Part shown: one piece after another, positions 37,274 through 46,350 of the stretch
Layout of the letters: every line of letters begins with the position of its first letter
Numbering within the stretch: the first letter of the stretch is position 1
From: Hyphomicrobiales bacterium
GTDB taxonomy: Bacteria; Pseudomonadota; Alphaproteobacteria; Rhizobiales; Rhizobiaceae
DNA: 64,000 nt
Reading direction: 5' to 3'
Assembly (NCBI GenBank): GCA_900471815.1
Contig: UICE01000007.1
Location: 186,001 to 250,000 of the forward strand
Notes under the pieces: model-generated
Databases searched by the model: none
Told to the model about the DNA's origin: nothing
The model's input: the letters and a program-made list of their open reading frames with translations, nothing else
Translations under genes and position numbers: made by a program

Positions 37274-38071
37274 ATGCCCCTCTCCTGCTCGCAACTGTCG
37301 GTTTTATATGGATCGCGCAAAGCGTTGAACAGCTTCAACATTGACCTGAAGGCCGGAGAGGTTCGGGCGCTCATCGGGCCCAACGGCTCGGGTAAGAGCA
37401 CTGCATTGCAGGCACTCTCAGGTTTGATCGTGCCGCGGGAAGGTCGCGTTGAAATCAACGGCAAACCCGCCAAACTAATGTCGCGACGAACTATTGCCAA
37501 GCAGATGGCTTTCCTGCCGCAACAACCTTCGGCTCCCGACGAGATGACTGTTGAACAGCTCGTCAGGCAGGGCCGCTATCCGCATGTAGGCTTGTTTCGC
37601 AGCTACAACAGCCATGATGAACTGGCCATCGAATGGGCGTTGGAAAGCACAGGGCTGACCGCTCTTGCTGACCGAAGCCTGCTCGAGCTTTCGGGAGGCG
37701 AGCGGCAGCGCGCCTGGATATCAGCGGCGCTGGCACAAGAGGCCCAGATCCTGCTGCTGGATGAACCGACATCGTTTCTCGATATCGGTTTTCAGGTGGA
37801 AGTCCTCAATCTGGTTCATCGTCTTAGCCGCGAAAGGGGCGTGACAATTATCATGGCCATTCATGACATCAATCAGGCCATCTCCGTCAGCGACCGAATT
37901 TCGCTGCTGGAAAAAGGCCAGTTGCTGTTCGATGGCGAGCCCAATGCCCTTGCCGAAAGTGGCCTGATCGAAAAAGTATTCCGGGTTAAAGGCAACTTTG
38001 TCCGCATCACGCCGGAGAGCCGTCCGCACTTTGATATTGAGCTTGCCCGAATGCCAGGCGCCAGGATTTAG
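37274..38071 (+). CDS. Siderophore/metal-chelate ABC transporter ATP-binding protein (FecE/FepC type)
   Basis: 265-aa ABC ATPase. Walker A is GPNGSGKST (about residues 36-44), the Q-loop is in FLPQQP, the signature is LSGGERQR, Walker B is ILLLDEPTSFLD, and the H-loop is in IHDINQA. The frame is open far upstream, but GAGGA before the ATG at 37274 and an 8-base gap after the permease fix the start. It closes the importer operon. Confidence 0.93.
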   Translation: MPLSCSQLSVLYGSRKALNSFNIDLKAGEVRALIGPNGSGKSTALQALSGLIVPREGRVEINGKPAKLMSRRTIAKQMAFLPQQPSAPDEMTVEQLVRQGRYPHVGLFRSYNSHDELAIEWALESTGLTALADRSLLELSGGERQRAWISAALAQEAQILLLDEPTSFLDIGFQVEVLNLVHRLSRERGVTIIMAIHDINQAISVSDRISLLEKGQLLFDGEPNALAESGLIEKVFRVKGNFVRITPESRPHFDIELARMPGARI

Positions 38072-38114
38072 AGCTCTTCTGTAGCGGGCAGAACGATTCT
38101 ATCCAAGCAGAACC

Positions 38115-38663
38115 TTAAGCCTTTAGCGGTGGCTGATCTGGAAGCGTTGATGCCCCGCCATTCATATCAAGCTGCATCAAAACCGTATCCAGCCAGCGAC
38201 CATGCTTGAAGCCAGAGGCTTCTATCTTGCCGCAATGCCGGAAGCCTGCCTTGGTATGAAGCTTTACGGATGCAGAGCCTTCGTGACCGTCGCCGATAAC
38301 CGCGATAAACTGACGGAACCCCAAGGCAGTGCAGTCATCAATCAGTCTCTGGATGAGGATTTTCCCCAAGCCCTTTCCTTTGGCTTCCGGCGCGATGTAG
38401 ATCGAGTCTTCTACTGTCCACCAATAGGCAGGGCGTGACCTGAAATAGCTGGCATAGGCATAACCAATAACCTTACCGCCCTGCTCGGCCACCACATAGG
38501 GAAAGCCATCTGAAACAAGCGAATGAAACCTTTTCGTCATTTCCTGAAGATCGGGCGCGTCGATCTCGTAAGTAGCTGTGCCGTGAAGGACGGCATCGCG
38601 GTAGATTTCAGTGATGGTTTCGAGATCGGCAGGCTGCGCGGGGCGGATATGAATGTCAGACAT
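38115..38663 (-). CDS. GNAT N-acetyltransferase, phosphinothricin/methionine-sulfoximine acetyltransferase-like
   Basis: 182-aa acetyltransferase starting MSDIHIRPAQPADLETI. The acetyl-CoA motif is APEAKGKGLGKIL (about residues 88-100), with the PAYWWTVEDSIY segment characteristic of PAT/MddA (YncA) proteins and a C-terminal GFKHGRWLDTVLMQ. Such enzymes acetylate methionine analogues or phosphinothricin; the true substrate is unknown. An ATG 12 codons upstream is also possible. It lies beyond the importer operon on the opposite strand. Confidence 0.9.
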   Translation of the reverse strand: MSDIHIRPAQPADLETITEIYRDAVLHGTATYEIDAPDLQEMTKRFHSLVSDGFPYVVAEQGGKVIGYAYASYFRSRPAYWWTVEDSIYIAPEAKGKGLGKILIQRLIDDCTALGFRQFIAVIGDGHEGSASVKLHTKAGFRHCGKIEASGFKHGRWLDTVLMQLDMNGGASTLPDQPPLKA

Positions 38664-38767
38664 GGCTTCGCTTGATGAATAATTACTGACAGCTTTCATG
38701 CACCTATTTGGTACAAACTTAAAGGTACTGACACCCCAAACGGGATCAAAAACCTATATTCAAGGCA

Positions 38768-38797
38768 TAAAAAAGGGCAGCTTGCGGCTGCCCTTTT
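38768..38797 (-). terminator. Intrinsic terminator after the Bax-inhibitor gene
   Basis: A perfect 7-bp stem (GGGCAGC / GCTGCCC, loop TTGCG) at 38775-38793, followed on the minus strand by a run of seven U. It lies 22 bp past the stop of the minus-strand Bax-inhibitor gene; a four-T run on the other side allows weaker plus-strand termination. Confidence 0.85.
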
Positions 38798-38819
38798 CAG
38801 TATCACTGCCTGCGCAAAA

Positions 38820-39596
38820 CTATTCGCGGTTGCCCAGGAACTGCAGCAGGAACATGAACATATTGACGAAGTCGAGATAGAGACGAAGTGCACCCATGAT
38901 TGCCTTGCGGCCATAGGAGTCCGAATCGTCACCTTCATAGTACATTTCCTTGATCTGCTGTGTGTCGTAGGCGGTAAGACCTGCAAACACCAGCACGCCA
39001 ATCGCTGAAATAGCGAACTGCAATGCGCTTGACTGAAGGAAGATATTGACCACCGAAGCGAGCAGGATGCCGATTACGCCCATGAACAGGAACGAGCCGA
39101 AACCGGAAAGATCACGCTTGGTTGTGTAGCCATAGAGCGAAAGCGCGCCAAACGACGCCGCTGTGATAAAGAACGTCTGCACAATGCTTCCCGAAGTATA
39201 GACCAGGAAGATTGACGAGAGCGACGCGCCAACGAGCGCGGCATAGACCCAGAAGGTCGTCTGGGCTGCGGCAACGCTCATCGAGTTAATGCGGAAGCTC
39301 AGGAAGAACACTGCAGCCAGCGGCGCGAGCATGACGACCCACTTCAGCGGCGATACGTAGAACGTAACACCGAAGCTGGTCAGCATCTTGCCATTTGGCA
39401 AAGTAGCAGCCGCAAGCGACGGATCATTTGTCGTCGTCATATAAACGATTGCGAGGGCGGCAAGACCGGTCACTGCGAGACCGATCGCCATAAGATTATA
39501 GACCTTCAGCATGTAGCTGCGCAGACCTTGATCGATCCCCGCGTCCACACGCACTCCGGCCGTATTCTGGGCCTGGATGTTGCGATAGTCAGCCAT
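38820..39596 (-). CDS. Bax inhibitor-1/YccA family membrane protein
   Basis: 258-aa protein with seven predicted helices. The last two carry the family's pH-sensor region AYDTQQIKEMYYEGDDSDSYGRKAIMGALRLYLDFVNMF. Prokaryotic members act as pH-sensitive Ca2+ leak channels (YetJ) or associate with FtsH (YccA). Start MADYRN is preceded by GAGGA; a slightly earlier ATG lacks one. A strong terminator follows. Confidence 0.92.
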   Translation of the reverse strand: MADYRNIQAQNTAGVRVDAGIDQGLRSYMLKVYNLMAIGLAVTGLAALAIVYMTTTNDPSLAAATLPNGKMLTSFGVTFYVSPLKWVVMLAPLAAVFFLSFRINSMSVAAAQTTFWVYAALVGASLSSIFLVYTSGSIVQTFFITAASFGALSLYGYTTKRDLSGFGSFLFMGVIGILLASVVNIFLQSSALQFAISAIGVLVFAGLTAYDTQQIKEMYYEGDDSDSYGRKAIMGALRLYLDFVNMFMFLLQFLGNRE

Positions 39597-39788
39597 GGTT
39601 TTCCTCATTGCTTCGTCCCGCCCTTGTGTCGGGGACTATCCCCAGGCTCCGCTGGCGGGACCCCAGCATGCCTTGACAAGAATTATGGTGATTAACCCGC
39701 CCCATAACAAGTCCTGTTTTACTCAAGATTGCGTGCGCAATCGCAAAATAGGGCTCAAATAGTCAAATATTACATGATTTTAATCATT

Positions 39789-42353
39789 TCAGAGGTTTCT
39801 GAGCACCGGCGCAGCCTTTTGTCCCAATATGCGCCATGTTCCTGCAAGGCCGAATCCCACTGTCAGAATCAGGGCTACTGCAACAGTCATGACCGCAACT
39901 TCCGGCTGGAATGAAGCTGGCAGGGACATGACCCTGACGATCACGTACCAAGCTGCCAAACCTCCGGCCAGCAGCGCGAACACCGCCGTCGACAGCCCAA
40001 GCAGCACATATTCCAGCGTAAAGGCCTTGATGAGCGTACGCCGCGTTGCCCCAAGTGTTTTCAGCACCACAGCATCGTGAATACGTGCCCGGTTCCCTGC
40101 CGCCAATGCGCCGCCCAAGACCAGTATCGACGCGATCAAGGCAACGGACGCGGCGGCTCGAATGGCCACTGCCAATTGCCCCACCAGTTCATTGGCAATG
40201 GTGATGGCATCCTTGACGCGAACTGACGTGACGGCAGGATAAACGCTGGTTACCTCCCGCATCACATTGGCTTCCTGTGCCGTGGTCGCGGTGGGATCTG
40301 ACAGCGTTGCCAACCATGCATGTGGGGCGCCTGCAAAGGTGTTAGGCGAGAAAACCATGACGAAGTTGATTGCAAGTGATTCCCATTGCACTTCGCGGAA
40401 GTTGGCAATTCGCGCCGTCATATTGCGGCCGAGCACGTTAACGGTGACTGTATCACCAAGCTTTAGGCCGAGATTGCGGCCCTCTTCTGCTGAAAAGGAC
40501 ACCAATGGTTCGCCCGTATAGTCGGCTGGCCACCAACTGCCTTCAGTCAAGGTTGAATTTTCCGGCACGTTCTTCGCGTAAGTAATGCCTCTGTCACCAC
40601 GCAGCACCCATGCGCCCTCTGGTGAAATAGTCATCTTGGTAATGTCCGTGCCGTTGAAAGCAACGATACGGCCGCGCAGCATAGGCGCGCTTACAATCTT
40701 TCCATTGGGCGCTGATTTTTGCAGCAGATCCTTGAACTGATCTATTTCCCTGCTTTGAATATCCACGAAGAAGAAATTCGGAGCCTTTTCCGGCAGATTG
40801 CCCGCCAATTGCTGCCTGAGGCTACCATCAATCAAGGCTAGGGAAACAAGCAGGGTCAGACCGAGGCCGAGCGACAAAACCACGGAGGGTGTCAAGGCGC
40901 CAGGCCGATGAATATTGCCGATAGCAAGACGGAGTGCTGTCGAGGAGACACGGGGCGCACGACGCGCAAGCCATTGAACCAGGCTGGAAACGGCACGCAG
41001 GATAATGAATGAAACGGCAACGGCGCCCACGAATACAATAGCAATGCGCCGGTCATAAGCGAAATAGATCGCCAGGAGGCAAAGCGCTCCCATCAGCGCG
41101 ACGGCAATGCCGATGTAAGCGGGTTTTGGCCAGCCGCGCTGATCAAAACCCTGCTCGCGGAATAAGGCAGTCGCCGGAACGTCGCGCGCCCGCCCTAAAG
41201 GCAGGATTGCAAAGGCTAGCGTCGTTAAAAGACCGAACAGGGCAGCCCAGAGCAATGCACCGGGATAAAAACCGCCTGCTCCCGCAATGGGAAGAACGTT
41301 TTGAAGTGCGTAGGCTGCAAGATAGGGAATGGCCGCAGCTGCAATCAAACCTACAAGAATGCCGACAATGGCCAGAATGACGATTTGAAAAAGATAGACC
41401 GCAATAACAAACCAACCCGGCGCGCCGAGTGATTTGAAGGTAGCGATAACGCCGCGCTTGCCGTCGAGATAGGAACGAACGGCATTGGCGACACCAACGC
41501 CGCCAACGACAAGCGCCGTCAATCCGACCAGCGTCAGGAACTGTGAGAAGCGTTCAATATTGGCGCTAAGTGATGGCGCAGCATTGGTGCGGCTGCGAAT
41601 TGTCCAACCAGCTTGCGGAAACTTTTCCTGCGCTTCGTCGCGTATGCGTGTGATGGTCTCCTCGCTGGAGGCTGCCGGAAGAGAAATTTTATAATTGTGA
41701 TCGACGAGACTGCCGGGCTGAACAAGTCCGGCGGCGCCGAGTCCTTCAAGCGACACCATGAAGCGTGGTGCAAAACCAAAGCCGTCCGAAAGTGCATCCG
41801 GCTCATTCACAATAACCGAGCGAACCTCAAAACTTGCCGAGCCGAGGAGAATGCGGTCGCCAAGCTTCAAGTGCAGACGCTCCAGAAATATCTCAGCTAC
41901 CGCGGCACCATAGGCGCCTTCTTTTTCATCAAAGAGCGCGCCGTGATCAAGCTTTGGCGTTGTTTCGAGTTTTCCATTCAAAGGATAAGAACCATCGACA
42001 GCCTTGACCTCCACCAATGATTGATCGCTGCCATCGGGAAGCCGTGCCATGGAGCGCATATTGGCACTCACGGCCAACTTGCCCTTGCTTTCAAGGAAGG
42101 CGCGCTCTTCTGCCGTGACTTCGCGCTGGTTAAGCTGGAAGCGGATATCGCCGCCAAGAATGCTTTGGCCCTGGGTGGAAATTCCCGAAGTTACCGAATT
42201 GGCCACCGAGTTGACGCCGCCGATCGCGGCGACACCGAGCGCAATGCAGGCGAGAAATATATAGAATCCCGAAAGACCGCCGCGCATTTCACGCAGCGCA
42301 AATCGCAGAGCCAGTTTCAATGTTGGACCCAAACCAAACGACAAATTGCTCAT
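39789..42353 (-). CDS. FtsX-like ABC permease, YbbP type
   Basis: 854-aa permease with about ten helices. An N-terminal helix (FYIFLACIALGVAAIGGVNSV) is followed by a large periplasmic domain, three FtsX helices around residues 260-390, a second helix cluster, a second periplasmic domain, and three C-terminal FtsX helices. This MacB-like duplicated layout fits YbbP, which pairs with ATPase YbbA. It overlaps the ATPase gene by four bases, and a TesA-type esterase lies divergently upstream, as in ybbA-ybbP-tesA of enterobacteria. Substrate unknown. Confidence 0.9.
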   Translation of the reverse strand: MSNLSFGLGPTLKLALRFALREMRGGLSGFYIFLACIALGVAAIGGVNSVANSVTSGISTQGQSILGGDIRFQLNQREVTAEERAFLESKGKLAVSANMRSMARLPDGSDQSLVEVKAVDGSYPLNGKLETTPKLDHGALFDEKEGAYGAAVAEIFLERLHLKLGDRILLGSASFEVRSVIVNEPDALSDGFGFAPRFMVSLEGLGAAGLVQPGSLVDHNYKISLPAASSEETITRIRDEAQEKFPQAGWTIRSRTNAAPSLSANIERFSQFLTLVGLTALVVGGVGVANAVRSYLDGKRGVIATFKSLGAPGWFVIAVYLFQIVILAIVGILVGLIAAAAIPYLAAYALQNVLPIAGAGGFYPGALLWAALFGLLTTLAFAILPLGRARDVPATALFREQGFDQRGWPKPAYIGIAVALMGALCLLAIYFAYDRRIAIVFVGAVAVSFIILRAVSSLVQWLARRAPRVSSTALRLAIGNIHRPGALTPSVVLSLGLGLTLLVSLALIDGSLRQQLAGNLPEKAPNFFFVDIQSREIDQFKDLLQKSAPNGKIVSAPMLRGRIVAFNGTDITKMTISPEGAWVLRGDRGITYAKNVPENSTLTEGSWWPADYTGEPLVSFSAEEGRNLGLKLGDTVTVNVLGRNMTARIANFREVQWESLAINFVMVFSPNTFAGAPHAWLATLSDPTATTAQEANVMREVTSVYPAVTSVRVKDAITIANELVGQLAVAIRAAASVALIASILVLGGALAAGNRARIHDAVVLKTLGATRRTLIKAFTLEYVLLGLSTAVFALLAGGLAAWYVIVRVMSLPASFQPEVAVMTVAVALILTVGFGLAGTWRILGQKAAPVLRNL

Positions 42354-43054
42354 GCGGTTTTTGCCAAGGCCGGCGCGCCTTCATCCGACTCGATCAGGCC
42401 CGAGCGCACACGAATTTCCCGGTCGCAGCGACCGGCCAAGCTGGTGTCATGTGTGACAAGGACCAAGGTGATTCCCAGTTCGCGCTGTTTTTCAAAAAGG
42501 AGATCGGCGATTTGTCGCCCTGTCGCCGTATCAAGGTTTCCGGTTGGCTCATCGGCAATCAGTATCTTGGGCGACGGTGCAAGGGCTCTGGCAATAGCCA
42601 CGCGCTGTTGTTCACCGCCTGAAAGTTCGCCCGGGTAATGGGTGACGCGATCTGCCAGACCCACGGCCGCAAGCATGCGTTCTGCAATGGCAAAAGCATC
42701 GGAATTTCCGGCCAACTCCAAGGGAACGGCCACATTTTCCAATGCTGTCATGTTCGGAATGAGATGAAATGACTGAAACACAATGCCGATATTCTGGCCG
42801 CGAAAAGCTGCAGTGGCATCCTCGCTTAACGTTTCAAGCCTCGTGCCTGATATTTGAACCGAGCCGGAATCCACATGTTCAAGTCCTGCCAAAACCATCA
42901 AAAGCGTGGATTTTCCGGAACCTGAGGGACCGACAATCCCAACGGATTGACCCGTATCAATATCGAGGGAAATCCCCTTGAGGACATGCACGGCCGAAGC
43001 GCCTGTGCCAAGTGTCAACTCAATGTGATCGAGCTTGATAACGGATTTCGTCAC
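42350..43054 (-). CDS. ABC transporter ATP-binding protein, YbbA/LolD type
   Basis: 234-aa ATPase. Walker A is GPSGSGKST, the signature is LSGGEQQR, Walker B is ILIADEPTGNLD, and the H-loop is in VTHD. The start is probably the GTG at 43054 (GTG-ACG-AAA), with AAGGAAG at 7-base spacing; an ATG 12 codons upstream lacks a Shine-Dalgarno. It forms a two-gene operon with the FtsX-like permease. Confidence 0.92.
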   Translation of the reverse strand: MTKSVIKLDHIELTLGTGASAVHVLKGISLDIDTGQSVGIVGPSGSGKSTLLMVLAGLEHVDSGSVQISGTRLETLSEDATAAFRGQNIGIVFQSFHLIPNMTALENVAVPLELAGNSDAFAIAERMLAAVGLADRVTHYPGELSGGEQQRVAIARALAPSPKILIADEPTGNLDTATGRQIADLLFEKQRELGITLVLVTHDTSLAGRCDREIRVRSGLIESDEGAPALAKTA

Positions 43055-43123
43055 GAAAAGACTTCCTTTGCGATATGGTCCACACAACATGCAACGCAGC
43101 TGATCTGATATGGGTGTCCCGAA

Positions 43124-43813
43124 ATGATATTCAAACCGTTGATAAGAATTGTTGTTTTTCTAAGTCTTGTTGCCTTGCCTGTTTCGGCTTTGGCCAATCA
43201 AAATACCGTGTCCGGACAACCGCTGTCGGTTGTGGGCTTCGGTGACAGCCTGATGTCGGGATTTGAATTACCCGTTCAGGACTCGTTTCCAGCCCAGCTG
43301 GAAAAGGCGTTGAAGGACAAGGGGATAAACGTCACAGTCGCAAATGCAGGCGTGGCGGGTGAGACAACAACTGACGCGGTGAGCAGGTTGGACTGGTCTG
43401 TACCGGAAGGCACGGGCCTGGTTATTCTTGAATTTGGCGCCAATGACGCATTGCGTGGCATTTCACCGGAGATAAGTGAAAAAAACCTCGCGGAAATCAT
43501 CGAAAAGCTGCAACAGCGCAAAGTTCAGGTCATTTTGGCCGGAATGCTTGCGCCACCGAATATGGGCGGTGATTACGAGGACAAATTCAACGCGATCTTC
43601 CCCAGATTGGCGCAGAAATACGACGTCCCGCTCTATCCCTTCTTCATGGAAGGCGTGGCCGCGCAGAAATCATTGCAACTTGAAGACGGTATGCATCCAA
43701 ATACGCAAGGCGTCGCTAAGATGGTGGAAGGGTTTTTGCCGGTCATCGAAAAAACCATCGCCGACGATACATCGTCGTCTAACAAAGCCACAAATTCCAA
43801 CGTATCGCAGTAG
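43124..43813 (+). CDS. tesA: Periplasmic SGNH esterase, TesA-type (acyl-CoA thioesterase I/lysophospholipase L1)
   Basis: 229-aa secreted hydrolase. Signal peptide to about LANQ, then the four SGNH blocks: catalytic Ser in GFGDSLMSG, Gly in NAGVAGETT, Asn in FGANDALRG, and Asp/His in EDGMHPN. E. coli TesA hydrolyses acyl thioesters and lysophospholipids in the periplasm. It is divergent from the YbbA/YbbP-like system, separated by 69 bp. Confidence 0.93.
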   Translation: MIFKPLIRIVVFLSLVALPVSALANQNTVSGQPLSVVGFGDSLMSGFELPVQDSFPAQLEKALKDKGINVTVANAGVAGETTTDAVSRLDWSVPEGTGLVILEFGANDALRGISPEISEKNLAEIIEKLQQRKVQVILAGMLAPPNMGGDYEDKFNAIFPRLAQKYDVPLYPFFMEGVAAQKSLQLEDGMHPNTQGVAKMVEGFLPVIEKTIADDTSSSNKATNSNVSQ

Positions 43814-43926
43814 AACACATACCGTGACCAATTTGTCGCGCAGGGCAAGAATATGAACTTATGGCTTGCCCCCGGACGGGTTCAATGATTCTCTAGGTGC
43901 ACAACTCGATTCGGGGAGGATGCCTT

Positions 43927-44523
43927 ATGCCGCGTCTCTTTACTGCCCTCGAAATTCCGCGCGACGCCGCACTCTCGCTGTCGTTGTTGCGCGGCGGGCT
44001 TCCGGGAGCCCGATGGATCGATGTCGAAAACTATCACATCACATTGCGTTTCATCGGGGATGTCGAAGGTCACGTTGCCGACGAAGTGGCAAACGCTCTT
44101 GACCGCATTCGACGTCCTGAATTTACTCTCCGTCTTTCAGGCGTTAACGCCTTTGGTTCCAAGAAGCCGCACAGCGTAGTTGCTTCTGTAGCGCCCTCGC
44201 CCGATATTCAGGCACTGCAAGCTGAGATAGAGCGTATCTGCCAAAGACTTATGCTTGCTCCCGATCCTCGGAAGTTTACGCCACATGTTTCGCTGGCCCG
44301 GCTACGCAATGTCCGCAACGAGGAAATAGCCCATTATCTCTCTTCACGGGGCAATTTCTCCACGGCACCCTTTCCTGTCGGGCGTTTTGTGCTGATGTCA
44401 TCACGCGATTCAGTCGGTGGCGGGCCTTATATCGTCGAGGAGGCCTGGCCTCTGGAGTCGCGCCGGTCGTCCTATCAGAACCTTGCGGAAAGGCCTTTTG
44501 AGGCCGCAAGGATCATCCGGTAG
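43927..44523 (+). CDS. thpR: RNA 2',3'-cyclic phosphodiesterase (2'-5' RNA ligase family)
   Basis: 198-aa two-histidine phosphoesterase with both H-x-T/S-x motifs: HITLRF (about residue 38) and HVSLAR (about residue 121). GGGGAGG lies before the ATG at 43927. Its last 49 bases overlap the 3' end of the convergent phosphatase gene. Confidence 0.93.
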   Translation: MPRLFTALEIPRDAALSLSLLRGGLPGARWIDVENYHITLRFIGDVEGHVADEVANALDRIRRPEFTLRLSGVNAFGSKKPHSVVASVAPSPDIQALQAEIERICQRLMLAPDPRKFTPHVSLARLRNVRNEEIAHYLSSRGNFSTAPFPVGRFVLMSSRDSVGGGPYIVEEAWPLESRRSSYQNLAERPFEAARIIR

Positions 44524-44945
44524 ATCGCTTCGAAATCAGAATCTGTGCCGTAATAAGGGTCGGGAATTTGCTTGGCATCGCCGAGGGCAACCCCATAAAA
44601 TAGTCCTGTTTGCGCGGATGCACCGGCAGGACGGCGCTTTTCAATGGCAGCCATGTTCATTCTGTCCATGCCGACAATCAGGTCAAAGCGATGAAAATCA
44701 TCGGCCACCAGCTGCCTGCATTGTTGGTTGGAAATATCGATACCATAACGACGCGCTATTTTGATCGATCTCGCATCCGGCGCTTCGCCGGTGTGATAGC
44801 CATTGGTTCCGGCAGAATCGATCAACGCTCCTCCGGCTTTGCCTTCTGCTTCCAACACGGCTCGGAATACGCCTTCTGCCAAGGGCGACCGGCAAATATT
44901 GCCAAGGCAAACAAAAAGAACGGAACGAAGCGGCAAAGTTTTCAT
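44475..44945 (-). CDS. Low-molecular-weight protein tyrosine phosphatase
   Basis: 156-aa phosphatase. The N-terminal P-loop CLGNICRS (C-x5-R-S) contains the nucleophile Cys13, and the general acid Asp lies in DPYYG (about residue 129). Bacterial members dephosphorylate tyrosine kinases of polysaccharide export or arsenate-type substrates; no such partner is nearby. The 3' ends of this gene and thpR overlap tail to tail. Confidence 0.93.
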   Translation of the reverse strand: MKTLPLRSVLFVCLGNICRSPLAEGVFRAVLEAEGKAGGALIDSAGTNGYHTGEAPDARSIKIARRYGIDISNQQCRQLVADDFHRFDLIVGMDRMNMAAIEKRRPAGASAQTGLFYGVALGDAKQIPDPYYGTDSDFEAIYRMILAASKGLSARF

Positions 44946-45076
44946 TTCGGCACCATAATAGGCAAGATAGCGTTGACGATCCCACTTACCAAAGAATTCA
45001 CATCATTGTGAGCAAAACTCTTGCACCGCCCCCTACTCCTTCCCATGTTCTTAACGAACAAATCGAAGGAAAAGGA

Positions 45077-45463
45077 ATGGACGAGATCAAGATCGGCGAA
45101 ATTCTGGAGCCGGGCAGCGCGCATCAGCAGCGCTCGCGCGAGGAACGTGTTCGCGCTTCTTTCTGGAAAACCGTGCGTAAGGCGGCAAAGAATATTCCGT
45201 TTCTTGACGAAGTGGTTGCGGGCTACTTTTGCGCGCTCGATCCTGCCACGCCGACCAAGGTGCGCGGTATATTACTGGCGTCGCTGGCTTATTTTGTCCT
45301 ACCGCTGGATATTATCCCAGACTTCCTCCTTGGTCTCGGTTTTACTGACGACGTGGCTGTGATGATGGCGGCGCTGAGCGCTATCCGAAACAATATCACC
45401 CCTGCACACAGGGCTGCCGCGCGACAGGCGATCGCCGATCTGGACACGGACGAGAAAGATTGA
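45077..45463 (+). CDS. DUF1232 (YkvA-like) membrane-associated protein
   Basis: 128-aa protein with the DUF1232 core KVRGILLASLAYFVLPLDIIPDFLLGLGFTDDVAVMM, essentially one hydrophobic hairpin. AAGGAAAAGGA precedes the ATG at 45077; a GTG 23 codons upstream also opens the frame but lacks support. Function unknown. Confidence 0.88.
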   Translation: MDEIKIGEILEPGSAHQQRSREERVRASFWKTVRKAAKNIPFLDEVVAGYFCALDPATPTKVRGILLASLAYFVLPLDIIPDFLLGLGFTDDVAVMMAALSAIRNNITPAHRAAARQAIADLDTDEKD

Positions 45464-45721
45464 CCGGCATCACAAGAGTGTGAAGTGCCCAAATGCCAAA
45501 GTCTCGCCGCTTTTATTTGGCTGGTGTTACGGCATTGGACTTGAACGAGGCTGTGACCTTTCTAGCTCTAAAAATTGCTTTTTTGACCTGTCTTCACCGT
45601 TTGGTAACCCAGATTAAGCCAAATTAAGACAAGCGAACTGGACAATGCGGCACCCGGATTATCTTCCGGACCATTGCCGGTTCATGAGTTATGAAGTGAA
45701 CAAATAAAACTGGTAGGTAAA

Positions 45722-46225
45722 ATGTTTGGAAAATCGATCGTAGCAACCTCTGTGCTCATGCTTGGGCTGGTGGGGACAGCTTTTGCCCAGACCCCGAGTC
45801 AGATCAGCCAGTTTAACGCGTGGGGTGCCTATAGCTATCAGCAGGGCAAGGGCAAGGTGTGTTACGTTCTGTCGGTTCCAGTCGACAAACAGCCTGCGAA
45901 AATCGATCATGGTGACAATTTCTTCATGGTAAGCCAGAAGCCCGGCCAGAATGTCAGCTTCGAGCCACAGTTCAAGGCCGGATATGATTTGCAGGAGAAT
46001 TCAAAGGTTCTGGTCAAGATTGACGAGCGTACCTTCTCCATGTTCACCAGCGGCAGCCATGGCTGGATGGAAAATGCCGCGGAAGAGCCGCAGCTTGTTG
46101 CCGCTCTCCGGGGCGGTAAGAACATGACCATCAACGCTGTTTCCAAACGTGGAACAAAGACCAGCTACGCCTATTCGCTGAAGGGCGTTTCAGCTGCTCT
46201 TAAAGCGATCTCCACTTGTAAATAA
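45722..46225 (+). CDS. ialB: Invasion-associated locus B (IalB) family periplasmic protein
   Basis: 167-aa secreted protein with a signal peptide ending TAFAQ. The IalB fold follows, with NAWGAYSY near the start, a conserved cysteine in GKVCYVLSVP and a C-terminal STC that could form a disulfide, and MFTSGSHGWMENAAEE. Bartonella IalB contributes to erythrocyte invasion, but the family is common in non-invasive rhizobia. A clear terminator follows. Confidence 0.88.
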   Translation: MFGKSIVATSVLMLGLVGTAFAQTPSQISQFNAWGAYSYQQGKGKVCYVLSVPVDKQPAKIDHGDNFFMVSQKPGQNVSFEPQFKAGYDLQENSKVLVKIDERTFSMFTSGSHGWMENAAEEPQLVAALRGGKNMTINAVSKRGTKTSYAYSLKGVSAALKAISTCK

Positions 46226-46251
46226 TCAACGAAATACCAATCTCCCGCGAT

Positions 46252-46279
46252 GGCCCGGCTCGAATTGCCGGGCCTTTTT
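46252..46279 (+). terminator. Intrinsic terminator after ialB
   Basis: A perfect 8-bp stem (GGCCCGGC / GCCGGGCC) with a 7-base loop and a TTTTT tail, 26 bases after the ialB stop. Confidence 0.9.
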
Positions 46280-46350
46280 GCTTGCAGAGGTGACGTGGCC
46301 GCCGGAACGTGGTATGAGCCGCGCTTCCGTTAAGAACGTTAGAAAAACCC

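Noticed and set aside
23841-38071. Mobile island with integrase, insertion sequence or tRNA attachment site
   Set aside because: The block looks accessory in content, but no integrase, transposase, flanking tRNA or direct repeat was found at its edges.
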